From: Cellulomonas sp. NTE-D12
GTDB lineage: Bacteria; Actinomycetota; Actinomycetes; Actinomycetales; Cellulomonadaceae
Direction of reading: 5' to 3'
DNA: 64,000 bases
Assembly: GCF_027923705.1 (NCBI RefSeq)
Contig: NZ_AP026442.1
Span: 124,001 to 188,000 of the forward strand
Part shown: positions 42,274-50,275 of the stretch, in pieces
How positions within the stretch are numbered: position 1 is the stretch's first letter
Layout: every line of letters begins with the position of its first letter
Notes under the pieces: generated by a model
Seen by the model: only the letters and a program-made list of their open reading frames with translations
What the model was told of the DNA's origin: nothing
Databases searched by the model: none
Translations under genes and position numbers: made by a program

Positions 42274-43341
42274 GTGGCGCCGCGCACGGAAGCTGGACCG
42301 CAACCTGGTGAAGAGCCGGCGCTGCCTGTCGTCTGGCGCGTCGGCCGCCCCGCGCTGCTCGTCGCCCGGGTCGGCACCGGCCTCAGTCTCGCCGCGATTG
42401 CGGCGGTGACCGCCTGGGTGCTCTGGTGGCCGGACGCGGACCGGACAGCAGCCGCGCTCGCCGCGGCCGTCGCCCTGGTCTTCGTCGTGCTCCTCTGGCG
42501 AATGGGACTGCACCCCTCGCTCGAGGCGACCGCTGCCGGACTCACCGTCCGCAATCCACTTCAGACCGTCGAGATCCCGTGGGCGGAGGTCCGCGAGACC
42601 ATCCCCGGGTACGACGGCATCAGGATCACGCGCTACGGCCGTCCCTCCGTCACCGTCTGGGCTGTGCAGAAGGCGAACATCAGCACGTGGTCGCGAGCGC
42701 GAACGCGGGCCGATGTGGTGGCGGCGACGATTGACCACCTGGCGCGGGTCCATGGCGCCCACGACCACGCGCACGCGTCGACGATGCGATCCATTTCGAA
42801 CGAGCCCGAGCCACGCGACGCCGCCGCGCTGCCTCTGCCCTTCCCGTGGACGATGTCTCGCGTCGAAGCGTTCGTCGTCGGCGAGCTGCGGCACTCGTCG
42901 TCACCGCTGCTGAGCGGCGCGGTGGCTCTCCTGTTCGCTGCACTCGCGCTGGGGGTCCTCGGATTCCTCGGCGACGACCTGTGGAACAACTACGTGCTGC
43001 AGCAGCGCGGAATCGTCGTCCATGCCACGGTGCTGGCCGTCCCCGGCCAGGTGAAGGTCACCTGGCCGGCTATCGCACCGCGCGCCGTCTTCGTCGACCC
43101 CGGCCACCCCTCTGGCACCTATGCCGTCGGCGACGTCGTCGAGGTGCAGTCGGATCCGCGAGAGCCGACCCTTGCCCGGCTGGTCGGCGTGAAGCCAGAT
43201 GCCGGGGACCGGATCAGGTCTGGAGCGGTCGGCGTCGTGGGGTTGTTCCTGGCGGGCGCTTACGCCAAATGGTCACGCTGGTTGCTGTTCGCCCAGCGGC
43301 ACGCTGCCACCACCGGCTCGGGGCGGCACCGCAAGCCCTGA
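42274..43341 (+). CDS. Membrane protein with PH-like domain
   Basis: 355 residues. Two N-terminal hydrophobic helices (GTGLSLAAIAAVTAWVLWW; AAALAAAVALVFVVLLW) are followed by a bacterial PH-like segment (LEATAAGLTVRNPLQTVEIPWAEVRE). A second half has two more helices (LLSGAVALLFAALALGVLGFLG; SGAVGVVGLFLAGAY) around a small DUF3592-like domain (GIVVHATVLAV...VGDVVEVQSDP). Role unknown. TACGTT with a 7-base gap before the GTG indicates a leaderless transcript. Confidence 0.7.
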   Translation: MAPRTEAGPQPGEEPALPVVWRVGRPALLVARVGTGLSLAAIAAVTAWVLWWPDADRTAAALAAAVALVFVVLLWRMGLHPSLEATAAGLTVRNPLQTVEIPWAEVRETIPGYDGIRITRYGRPSVTVWAVQKANISTWSRARTRADVVAATIDHLARVHGAHDHAHASTMRSISNEPEPRDAAALPLPFPWTMSRVEAFVVGELRHSSSPLLSGAVALLFAALALGVLGFLGDDLWNNYVLQQRGIVVHATVLAVPGQVKVTWPAIAPRAVFVDPGHPSGTYAVGDVVEVQSDPREPTLARLVGVKPDAGDRIRSGAVGVVGLFLAGAYAKWSRWLLFAQRHAATTGSGRHRKP

Positions 43342-43415
43342 GCGGGTCACGGTGGCGACCGGGAGCGCACCGCTGAGCTGCGCGCCGGGGACATCGGCAC
43401 AGCGATCGACCGATC

Positions 43416-43705
43416 CGTCGCATGTTGCAGCCTCGGTGCACACGTCTCCGCGTGGGGACCTCACGCGCATGTCACCGGCTGACCGATAGCCAACCCGAGA
43501 GACGGCCATGTCACCGGCCGGATGTCACCGGTTTGTCTATCGGTCTGTCTATCGCTGCTGAGGATCGTCGCGCGCGTGGCACGACCTTGGCTGCCTTCGT
43601 CCTCCGCGACGACCTTCGGTCATCCGCTCGCCGTCGCGTGTTGCTCGTCGTCCCGCGCTCCCGCTTGTAGGGGGACCACACCGTGGCGCCCCTCGGGAGG
43701 GGGGG
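43416..43705. repeat. Relaxase leader region, copy 2 (relic)
   Basis: About 290 bases matching 29164-29463. It lacks 12 bases that include one GTCACCG iteron, and its left GATAGAC arm is mutated. It stops at GTGGCGCCCCTCGGGAGG, where copy 1 continues into the relaxase; here a foreign frame follows. This is the leader of a lost second relaxase gene. Confidence 0.88.
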
Positions 43706-43873
43706 TTCTTCGCCAGCTACACCGCCATCCACCTAGGCAACGCCTCAGACCGGTCAGCCGGCTCGCTCGTTCTCGCGCTCCTCACGCTGGTCCTCGTGGT
43801 GGCCGGTCTGTCGAGCCTGATGGCCGCCGTCGCGACGGCGCGCGCGGCCTCCGCTCGGTTCACCTCGGGCTGA
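43706..43873 (+). pseudogene. C-terminal fragment of a membrane protein
   Basis: The open frame FFASYTAIHLGNASDRSAGS, then LVLALLTLVLVVAGLSSLMAAVATARAASARF, ends at a TGA at 43871. It has no start of its own and begins exactly where the duplicated relaxase leader ends. A long hydrophobic segment suggests the last helix of a permease-like protein. The rest of the gene is missing. Confidence 0.65.
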
Positions 43874-43884
43874 CCGGGGACGTC

Positions 43885-45156
43885 TCACGCCGCGATGAGT
43901 CCCAAGGGGACCACGCCGATCCCGTCGGGTCGGCGGTAGGCGCTCGGTCCGGTGTTGACGATGATCGCGTCGAGCAGCGCGTCGCCCAGATGGCCGGCGA
44001 GCCAGTGCAGGTGAGTGGTGTCGCGGTCGTCGACCGTGGTGGCGAGCTTCACCTCGATGGCGAGGACCTTGCCGTCGTCGCGGACGACGACGAGGTCGAT
44101 CTCGTGGTCGCCGTTTCGGGTTCGCAGATGGCCGACGTTCGCTTCCGCGGCCTGAGCCGGGACTCGGATGCAGAGAGCGGCGAGCGACTGGAACAGGTGC
44201 CCGAGCATCGTGCCCGCCTGCGGGCCGATCGGTGTCCCCTCGCCATCGAGGAGAGCGTCGCTGGTGAGGCCGAGGAGCCGAGCGGCCAGAGCCGGGTCTG
44301 CGAGGTGGTGCTGCGGTGCTTGACCAAGACGCGCCAGGGGATTGCCGAGCGGCGCCCATGCAGGTACCGGATCGAGCAGCCACAGCTGAGTGAGCACGTC
44401 GCGATACGCGATGCTCGTGCTGCGAGCGGGCTTGTCGTCCTGTCCGGGGGTCGCGGCGTCCAGCAGGCTCGAGTAGCTGGCGGTCGACGACGTGGCCGCG
44501 GCGTAGGCGCGGAGCCAGGCCAGCATGGAGTCCGGCTTGCGCACTGCCAAGCCCTGCTCGGGGACGTCACGATCGACCGCGTTGCGCAGGTAGGAGTCGA
44601 GCTGGAACTTCAAGGCGCGTGGGGTCAGGCCCCGCAGACCGGGAAAGCCGGACGCGAGGATCTCCTCCGTGTAGTCGGCCAGGCGCAGTGGGCACGAGCC
44701 GTCCAGTGGGCCCCGCGCTCCCGACAGCAGGCCACGCAGGCTCACCGTCGGTTCGCTGACGCCTCGCTCGGAGAGCGTCATCGGCCGCATCCTCAGGCGG
44801 CCGATGCGGCCGGCGCCGGAGTGAGCGGTGGCGCCGGGTGCCGGTGCCGCGCTTCCGACCAGCAGGTACTGGCCCCCGCTGCGGTCCTCGTCGACGGCCC
44901 TGCGTACGACGTCCCACACCTCGGGGACCTTCTGCCATTCGTCGATCAGCAGCGGGCGCGCTCTGGTCAGGACCAGCTCGGGGTCGGCTTGGATCGATTC
45001 CCGGTTAGCACGCGAGTCCAGTCGGAGCAGCCCGTGGGCCCGCTGCTCCGCCGTGGTCGTCTTGCCGACCGCCTTCGGGCCGTCGATGGCGATGGCGGGG
45101 ACCTGCGGGAACAGCTCGTCCAGCTCATCATCGACGATCCGCCGGACGTAGGGCAT
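43885..45156 (-). CDS. AAA ATPase with DUF4143 domain, second copy
   Basis: 423 residues. Walker A is GPKAVGKTTT, the Walker B-like part RPLLIDEWQKVPEVWD, and the sensor-like YLLVGSAAP. The C-terminal GHLFQSLAALCIRV, then HEIDLVVVRDDGKVLAIEVKLA, has the D...ExK nuclease-like pattern of DUF4143. It is related to, but clearly diverged from, 34938-36179. TAGGAT (minus strand, 45168-45163) six bases before the ATG shows a leaderless promoter. Function unknown. Confidence 0.85.
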   Translation of the reverse strand: MPYVRRIVDDELDELFPQVPAIAIDGPKAVGKTTTAEQRAHGLLRLDSRANRESIQADPELVLTRARPLLIDEWQKVPEVWDVVRRAVDEDRSGGQYLLVGSAAPAPGATAHSGAGRIGRLRMRPMTLSERGVSEPTVSLRGLLSGARGPLDGSCPLRLADYTEEILASGFPGLRGLTPRALKFQLDSYLRNAVDRDVPEQGLAVRKPDSMLAWLRAYAAATSSTASYSSLLDAATPGQDDKPARSTSIAYRDVLTQLWLLDPVPAWAPLGNPLARLGQAPQHHLADPALAARLLGLTSDALLDGEGTPIGPQAGTMLGHLFQSLAALCIRVPAQAAEANVGHLRTRNGDHEIDLVVVRDDGKVLAIEVKLATTVDDRDTTHLHWLAGHLGDALLDAIIVNTGPSAYRRPDGIGVVPLGLIAA

Positions 45157-45168
45157 GCGGCTATCCTA

Positions 45169-45465
45169 CAGGTGGCACGCGGTGAATCAGTCAGTTAGCA
45201 GTGGTCGAATCAGACAGTTCGCACGTCGCGAGCACGACAGCTAGCAGCGTGGCCGGCACGACACGGGCGGATACTCGCCGCCCCCACGCGTCGTGGGAAG
45301 ACCGGGCCCTGGCGAGTCGTCGAGCTCATCTGAGTCCCGGGCCAAGAGGCCGCTCGACCGTCGTTGCGAACGGCGACGATCACCCTCTCGGCTCTCGGGA
45401 AATTCACAGGCTGCGGCGCCACGATTTCGCAGGTCATTTCCGGCGTGGGCGAGAGAGGTCGGCCT
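45169..45465. other. Intergenic stretch before the ABC transporter
   Basis: Nothing coding is recognised. An AT-richer part near 45180-45225 contains AATCAGTCAGTTAGC and AATCAGACAGTTCGC, two similar 15-base words about 30 bases apart, possibly binding sites. Confidence 0.35.
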
Positions 45466-46245
45466 GTGGCTGACGCGGCAGGAGCTCCGATCCTCGAGGT
45501 CGACGGTCTCGTCGTGCGGTACGGGTCGTACACCGCGGTCGACGGTCTGAGCCTCAGCGTCGGGCGTGGTGAGATCTTCGGTCTGCTCGGGCCGAACGGC
45601 GCCGGGAAGACGAGCACGCTCTCGGCGATCGAGGGGCTGCTGAACCCCGCGGCCGGGGCGGTGAAGGTCGTGGGACACGTCGCGACGAGCGAGCCGCTCG
45701 CCGTGCGCGCGCTCATCGGCGTCCAGCTGCAGGCGTCCAGCTTCCAGGCGGAGCTGACGCTCACCGAGATCCTGCGCCTGTACTCGGGGCTCTACGGGCT
45801 CACGCTGTCCGGCGACGAGCTGAACCAGCGGCTCCGCCGTGCCGGCCTGGCGGACGAGGCGGGCAAGCGCTACAAGCAGACGTCCGGCGGACAGCAGCAG
45901 CGCTTCTCGCTGCTCGTCGCGATGCTGCACGACCCGCCACTGCTCCTCCTCGACGAGCCCACCTCAGGCCTGGATCCGCAGGCCCGGCGCCAGCTGTGGT
46001 CGCAGATCGAGCGGGCGCGAGGCGAGGGCGGCTCGATCCTGCTGACCACCCACTCGATGGAGGAGGCCTCGGCCGTGTGCGACCGGGTCGCGATCATCGA
46101 CCACGGTCGGCTCGTCGCGCTGGGCACGCCCGCCGAGCTGGTCGACCAGCACCGCACCGACCCGCGGGTGCTGCGCGCGGCGCACGGCGACGTCACGCTC
46201 GAGGACGTGTTCATCGGCCTGACGGGGGACGAGATCCGTGACTGA
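45466..46245 (+). CDS. ABC-2 exporter ATP-binding protein
   Basis: 259 residues. Walker A is GPNGAGKTST, the signature TSGGQQQRFSLL, Walker B LLLLDEPTSGLD and the switch LTTHSMEEA. GTG 45466 follows GAGAGG by 8 bases. It pairs with the overlapping permease downstream. Such single ATPase plus permease pairs export drugs, lipids or polysaccharide precursors; no substrate hint is visible. Confidence 0.92.
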   Translation: MADAAGAPILEVDGLVVRYGSYTAVDGLSLSVGRGEIFGLLGPNGAGKTSTLSAIEGLLNPAAGAVKVVGHVATSEPLAVRALIGVQLQASSFQAELTLTEILRLYSGLYGLTLSGDELNQRLRRAGLADEAGKRYKQTSGGQQQRFSLLVAMLHDPPLLLLDEPTSGLDPQARRQLWSQIERARGEGGSILLTTHSMEEASAVCDRVAIIDHGRLVALGTPAELVDQHRTDPRVLRAAHGDVTLEDVFIGLTGDEIRD

Positions 46246-47008
46246 GACGACCCTCCTGAAGCCGCCGCCGGTCGGCCTGGCGATGCGCACGCTGCTGCGC
46301 GCCGACGCCACCGTGCTGCTGCGCAACCGGCAGGCGCTGCTGCTGTCGATCGTGCTGCCGGTCGCGATGCTGTTCATCACCGGTGCGGGCAGCGGGCGAC
46401 GACAGGTTCTCGATCCGGGGTACCTGATCGGCCTGGCGATCACGTACGGGCTGATGGCGTCGGGCCTGTTCGGGTACCCGATGGCCGTGGCGCGTGACCG
46501 CGAGTCCGGCGTGTTCCAGCGGATGCGCGTGACGCCCGTGCCGATGTGGACGGTCTCGGTGAGCCGGATCGTCGTGCAGCTGGTGCTCTCGCTGGTCATG
46601 TCGCTGGTGGTCCTCGGCCTCGGCGGCGTGCGCCACCACCTCACGTTCGGCTTCTCGAACTGGCTCCTGGTCCTGGCGATCTCGCTGCTGGGCGCGCTCG
46701 TGTTCCTGGCGATCGGGCAGGCGATCGTCGGCCTCACCACGACCTCGGGCCAGGTGAACGCGTTCAGCCGGGTGCTGTTCGCGCTGCTGCTCGTCGTCGG
46801 CCTCGTCGGCTCCTCCGGCCTGCTGGGGACCACGTTCAAGACGATCGCCGGCTGGACGCCCGTCGGCGGCCTGTCCAACCTCTTCAGCGCCGCCACCGGC
46901 AGCGTCGCCTGGGGTTCCGACCAGGTGATCGGGCTGGTCGCGTCGGTCGGGTACGCCGTGGTGTTCGGGTTCATCGGCGTCCGGTGGTTCCGCTGGACGG
47001 TCCGCTGA
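46238..47008 (+). CDS. ABC-2 exporter permease
   Basis: 256 residues with six predicted helices (e.g. ALLLSIVLPVAMLFITGAG, IVVQLVLSLVMSLVVLGLG, LLVLAISLLGALVFLAIG) and the ABC-2 segment RDRESGVFQRMRVTPV. The GTG overlaps the ATPase gene by 8 bases. Works with the preceding ATPase. The gap 47009-47271 shows no gene. Confidence 0.9.
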   Translation: MTETTLLKPPPVGLAMRTLLRADATVLLRNRQALLLSIVLPVAMLFITGAGSGRRQVLDPGYLIGLAITYGLMASGLFGYPMAVARDRESGVFQRMRVTPVPMWTVSVSRIVVQLVLSLVMSLVVLGLGGVRHHLTFGFSNWLLVLAISLLGALVFLAIGQAIVGLTTTSGQVNAFSRVLFALLLVVGLVGSSGLLGTTFKTIAGWTPVGGLSNLFSAATGSVAWGSDQVIGLVASVGYAVVFGFIGVRWFRWTVR

Positions 47009-47271
47009 GTCCCGACGAGGCACGCTCGGATGTGGTCCGCCGCGTCGCCGAGGGGCTGCCGTTCCTCGCCACGCACCTCGCGCGGGTAGCCGCCGGCAGG
47101 GCCGCCACGGATGCACCCGTGTTCTCAAGAGGTGCGGACCGCGGCGGCGGGCCATGATCGATCGATGGCTCGTGTGCGGGGGGACACGCCGGGGGACGGG
47201 CGCACCCGTGCACGGACGTCGGTGGGGAGCCGTGCCGGTGTCCCGACCGCCTGCAGACGGGGAGACGGGTC

Positions 47272-47652
47272 GTGGACTCTCTGAGCTTCACGGCCGCCCT
47301 CGACGGCATCCCCACAAGCCGCCGGTGGGTGGTGGCGTGGGCTCGTCGTGCCGGCTGCCCGGAGGCCTGCGTCAGCACCATCGCCCTGCTGACCACCGAG
47401 GCCGTCACCAACGCGGTCCGGCACGGGCCGGACCGCGGGACGGTGACCGTCGCGGTGTCGCAGGTGCGCGGGCAGTGGCGGGTGGCGGTGACGGACCAGA
47501 GCCGTGGTCGGCCCGTGGTCCGGGACGTGGAGCCGTGGGCGCTCGGCGGCCGCGGCGTCATGCTGATCGACCGCCTGGCGGCCGCGTGGGGCGTCGACAG
47601 CGGGCGCGGCGGGGCCAAGACGGTGTGGTTCCACGTCGCGTGCGCCGATTGA
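47272..47652 (+). CDS. RsbW-like anti-sigma/ATP-binding protein
   Basis: 126 residues. A GHKL ATPase fold has the N-box LTTEAVTNAVRHG, the G1-like box VAVTDQS and the G2-like box GGRGVMLIDRLA. Single-domain proteins like this are anti-sigma kinases or regulators in partner-switching systems with SpoIIE phosphatases. GGGGAGA upstream supports GTG 47272. No sigma factor or antagonist gene is adjacent. Confidence 0.87.
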   Translation: MDSLSFTAALDGIPTSRRWVVAWARRAGCPEACVSTIALLTTEAVTNAVRHGPDRGTVTVAVSQVRGQWRVAVTDQSRGRPVVRDVEPWALGGRGVMLIDRLAAAWGVDSGRGGAKTVWFHVACAD

Positions 47653-47700
47653 TCCGGAGGCCGCGCGACCCGCTCGATCATCGACGTGCCGGCCGCCGAG

Positions 47701-47748
47701 AGGTCCGGGCGGCCCGGAACCGGTTGGCCCCGGGCCGCCCGCGGACCT
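47701..47748. terminator. Bidirectional hairpin between convergent genes
   Basis: AGGTCCGGGCGGCCCGG pairs with CCGGGCCGCCCGCGGACCT with a 2-base bulge, giving a very strong stem. It lies between the RsbW-like gene and the patatin gene, reaching the stop codon of the latter. Confidence 0.7.
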
Positions 47749-48724
47749 AGACCCAGAACGTGCGCAGCCGGTCCGCGAGGCGTCGTCCCTGGTCGTGGCC
47801 TCCTCGCGCGGCCTGCAGGCGCGTCGACGGGTCGAGGGCGTTCGCGTCGAACACGTCACCGGCGCCTGCGTCGGGAAACACCGTCTCCACCTCGCTGCCA
47901 CCGGCGCGCAGCTCCTCGACCTGCGAGGCGAGGTCCATCCGCCACGCGGCCGGCATGCGGGACCGGCCGCCGAAGGGTGAGAGGACCAGCACCCGCCCGT
48001 ACCCCGCGGCGAGGTCGGCGTTCTCGCTGCGCCGGTAGCCGCCGTTGAGGTAGCGACGCTCGCCGATCGGGTAGGGCACCATCGCCGACGTGCTGGCGGC
48101 GACGGCGTCCACCAGGTCCACGCCGCTGTCCCGGTCGAGCCCGACGGGTTCGCCGGTGCGGGCGTCCACGGCGACCAGCACCACTCGCTGCTGCGGCCAG
48201 TCGGTGCCGGGCAGCCGGCCGGCGACGACGTCGCGCCAGCGTGCGCCCGCCGCTCCGTCTGACGCGTCCCGCTCGAGCGCCGCGGCGCCCATCCGGCGGC
48301 GCATGTCCGCGGCGTCCGCCGCGGACGCGATCACCTCGTCGGACCAGGCGAGGTAGCCGGCGCCGGAGACACCCCGGGCAGGGCCGTGACCTGCGCTGTT
48401 CCGGGGACCGTTCCCGGCGCCCGCGCCGTTACCGGGAACGGTCCCGGTGCGGGCGTGCGCGTCCGGGAGCGGCGGCTCCTCGACGATGGCGGAGTAGAGC
48501 TCCGCAGGTCGGGGACCGCCGGTGATCTGCGCCGCGACGGTGGCGCCGGACGACGTCCCGACGATCAGGTCGGCCACCGTGACGTCGACGCCGGCGTCGG
48601 CCAGCCCGGCGATGACACCGATCGCCCAGGCGTTGCCCGCGGCGCCGCCGCCGGCGACGACGAGCGCCCGCCCGGCAGCCGACGGACGGGGGGACGAGGA
48701 CGAGGACGAGGAAGGTGCGTTCAT
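47747..48724 (-). CDS. Patatin-like phospholipase family protein
   Basis: 325 residues. The oxyanion loop is GGGAAGNAWAIG and the nucleophile elbow GTSSG (Ser near 59). The region of the catalytic dyad reads YLNGGYRRSENADLA, with Asn where patatins normally have Asp (DGG/DGA), so activity is uncertain. A Gly/Asn-rich insert (GTVPGNGAGAGNGPRN) is encoded by a near-perfect palindrome at 48401-48447. The N-terminus is a Ser run. Substrate unknown. Confidence 0.8.
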   Translation of the reverse strand: MNAPSSSSSSSPRPSAAGRALVVAGGGAAGNAWAIGVIAGLADAGVDVTVADLIVGTSSGATVAAQITGGPRPAELYSAIVEEPPLPDAHARTGTVPGNGAGAGNGPRNSAGHGPARGVSGAGYLAWSDEVIASAADAADMRRRMGAAALERDASDGAAGARWRDVVAGRLPGTDWPQQRVVLVAVDARTGEPVGLDRDSGVDLVDAVAASTSAMVPYPIGERRYLNGGYRRSENADLAAGYGRVLVLSPFGGRSRMPAAWRMDLASQVEELRAGGSEVETVFPDAGAGDVFDANALDPSTRLQAARGGHDQGRRLADRLRTFWV

Positions 48725-49044
48725 GTCAGTTGCCTCTCGGGAGATGCCTGGTGGGCGCTCCCGGAACGACTAACGCAGCTGCGCGGTCGCCGACCTCGAG
48801 GGAGCACCCGATGCGGGTACTGCCGACATGGGTCTCACCTCCTGTCGATCGGTCCTGGCCGTCCGGACGTCCACGCGTCGACGACACGGTCTCCGGACTG
48901 CCCGCCCACTATCGCGGCCCGCGGGTGCTCCCGTCCATCGAATTCGGGTTCACCGCGTGGACGTCCCACCGAGGGTGCGCATGGTCCGAGCCTGCACCGG
49001 CCGGCGGCATCCTGGGGACGGATCGGCCCGGTCGAGGGCCGTCC
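48725..49044. other. Intergenic stretch, 320 bp
   Basis: Between the patatin start and the chemoreceptor stop. No gene, hairpin or promoter that can be supported, apart from AGAGG just before the patatin ATG. Confidence 0.4.
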
Positions 49045-50124
49045 CTATGCGGTGACCAGGGAGTCCAGCTGGGCGGCGTTGGTCGCGACCACGCCGGCCG
49101 ACTCGCGCAGCAGGGCGCTGACGTGTGCCGAGCTGGTGGCGCCGTCGGCCACCGCGGCCACGCCGGAGCTCATCTCGCTGGCGACGGCCGTCTGCTCCTC
49201 CACGGCACTCGCGAGCGCCGCCTGCTGCAGCTCGATCTCGTTGATCAGCTTCAGGATGTCCGTGATCGCCTTCTCGGCATCGGTGCTGTCCGCCTGGATG
49301 GCGCCGATCATCTCGGTGATCTCCGCCGCGGCGGTCCGGGTGCGGCCGGTCAGGTCCTTGACCTCGTTGGCCACCACGGCGAACCCCTTGCCGGCCTCGC
49401 CGGCGCGGGCGGCCTCGATCGTCGCGTTCAGTGCGAGCAGGTTGGTCTGGTCGGCGATCGCGGAGATCAGCTTGGTCACGGCGCCGATCCGGTCGCTCGA
49501 CTCGCCCAGCTTGGCCAGCCGCTCGTTGGCCACCCCGGCGATCCGGACGGCGTTGGCCGTGCCCTTCGAGGCGGCGGCCGCGCCGACGGCGATCTCCCGG
49601 ATGCTGGCGGACATCTGCTGCGAACCGGCCGCGACGGCGTCCGCGCGGTTGGACACGTCCGCGGACACGGCGGCGATCTGGTCGCTCAGCTCGGTCAGCG
49701 AGCCGGAGGAGCTGAACAGCTCTCCGGCCACCGACTTGGTGACGCGGAGGTTCTCGGTCGCCTCGGTGTCGTCGGCCCACACGACGACGAACCCGTCGGC
49801 CAGGCGGTCCACCGTGGTGCGCGCCGACGCGCGGCGCCCCGCCTCCTCGACGGTGACCACCCGGGTCACAGGGAAGGACCTCTCGTGGGCGATGATCGCG
49901 CCGAGCTCCTTGCGCAGCGCCGGCATCACCGCCTCGCCGCGCTCCGCAGCCACGCGAGCGGCCAGGGCGTCGGCCGCCCGGTTGCGGGCGACGATCTTGC
50001 CTTCCGCATCCGTCACCAGGATGGCGGCCGGCGCAGCGAGGAACACGTCGAACGCGCCCGCGCGGATGAACTGGGCATCGAACCCGTTCGACGACGACGT
50101 GGTGCGGGACCGGCGGCGGAACAT
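49045..50124 (-). CDS. Soluble PAS-containing methyl-accepting chemotaxis protein
   Basis: 359 residues without a membrane helix. A PAS-like region (about 20-125, including PAAILVTDAEGKIVARNRAAD) precedes a chemoreceptor signalling domain. The conserved hairpin tip is ISAIADQTNLLALNATIEAARAGEAGKGF, followed by VVANEVKDL. It should sense an internal signal and regulate CheA/CheW in the cytoplasm. No che genes are adjacent. Confidence 0.9.
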   Translation of the reverse strand: MFRRRSRTTSSSNGFDAQFIRAGAFDVFLAAPAAILVTDAEGKIVARNRAADALAARVAAERGEAVMPALRKELGAIIAHERSFPVTRVVTVEEAGRRASARTTVDRLADGFVVVWADDTEATENLRVTKSVAGELFSSSGSLTELSDQIAAVSADVSNRADAVAAGSQQMSASIREIAVGAAAASKGTANAVRIAGVANERLAKLGESSDRIGAVTKLISAIADQTNLLALNATIEAARAGEAGKGFAVVANEVKDLTGRTRTAAAEITEMIGAIQADSTDAEKAITDILKLINEIELQQAALASAVEEQTAVASEMSSGVAAVADGATSSAHVSALLRESAGVVATNAAQLDSLVTA

Positions 50125-50188
50125 GGCGACCCTTCGTTAGGCGTGACCTCTGCTACGCCTATCGGCAGCACGCGGTGGGTGCTGAGAA

Positions 50189-50222
50189 GTTGCAGAGTGT
50201 GTAAAGTTGCACAGCCTGCAAC
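50189..50222. promoter_or_regulatory. Operator before the EmrB-type pump
   Basis: GTTGCACAGCCTGCAAC (50206-50222) is a perfect 6-5-6 inverted repeat and a further GTTGCA lies at 50189-50194. Likely target of the TetR protein encoded after the pump. Confidence 0.55.
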
Positions 50223-50275
50223 GCGGTGATCCCGCGGTGAGCGGGCTCCCAGCCCACGAGAGAGTCGGTCCCGTC

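Noticed and set aside
11792..47652. Functional link between the SpoIIE phosphatase and the RsbW-like ATPase
   Set aside because: They are 33 kb apart and no sigma or anti-anti-sigma gene is in the window; the link is plausible by family only.
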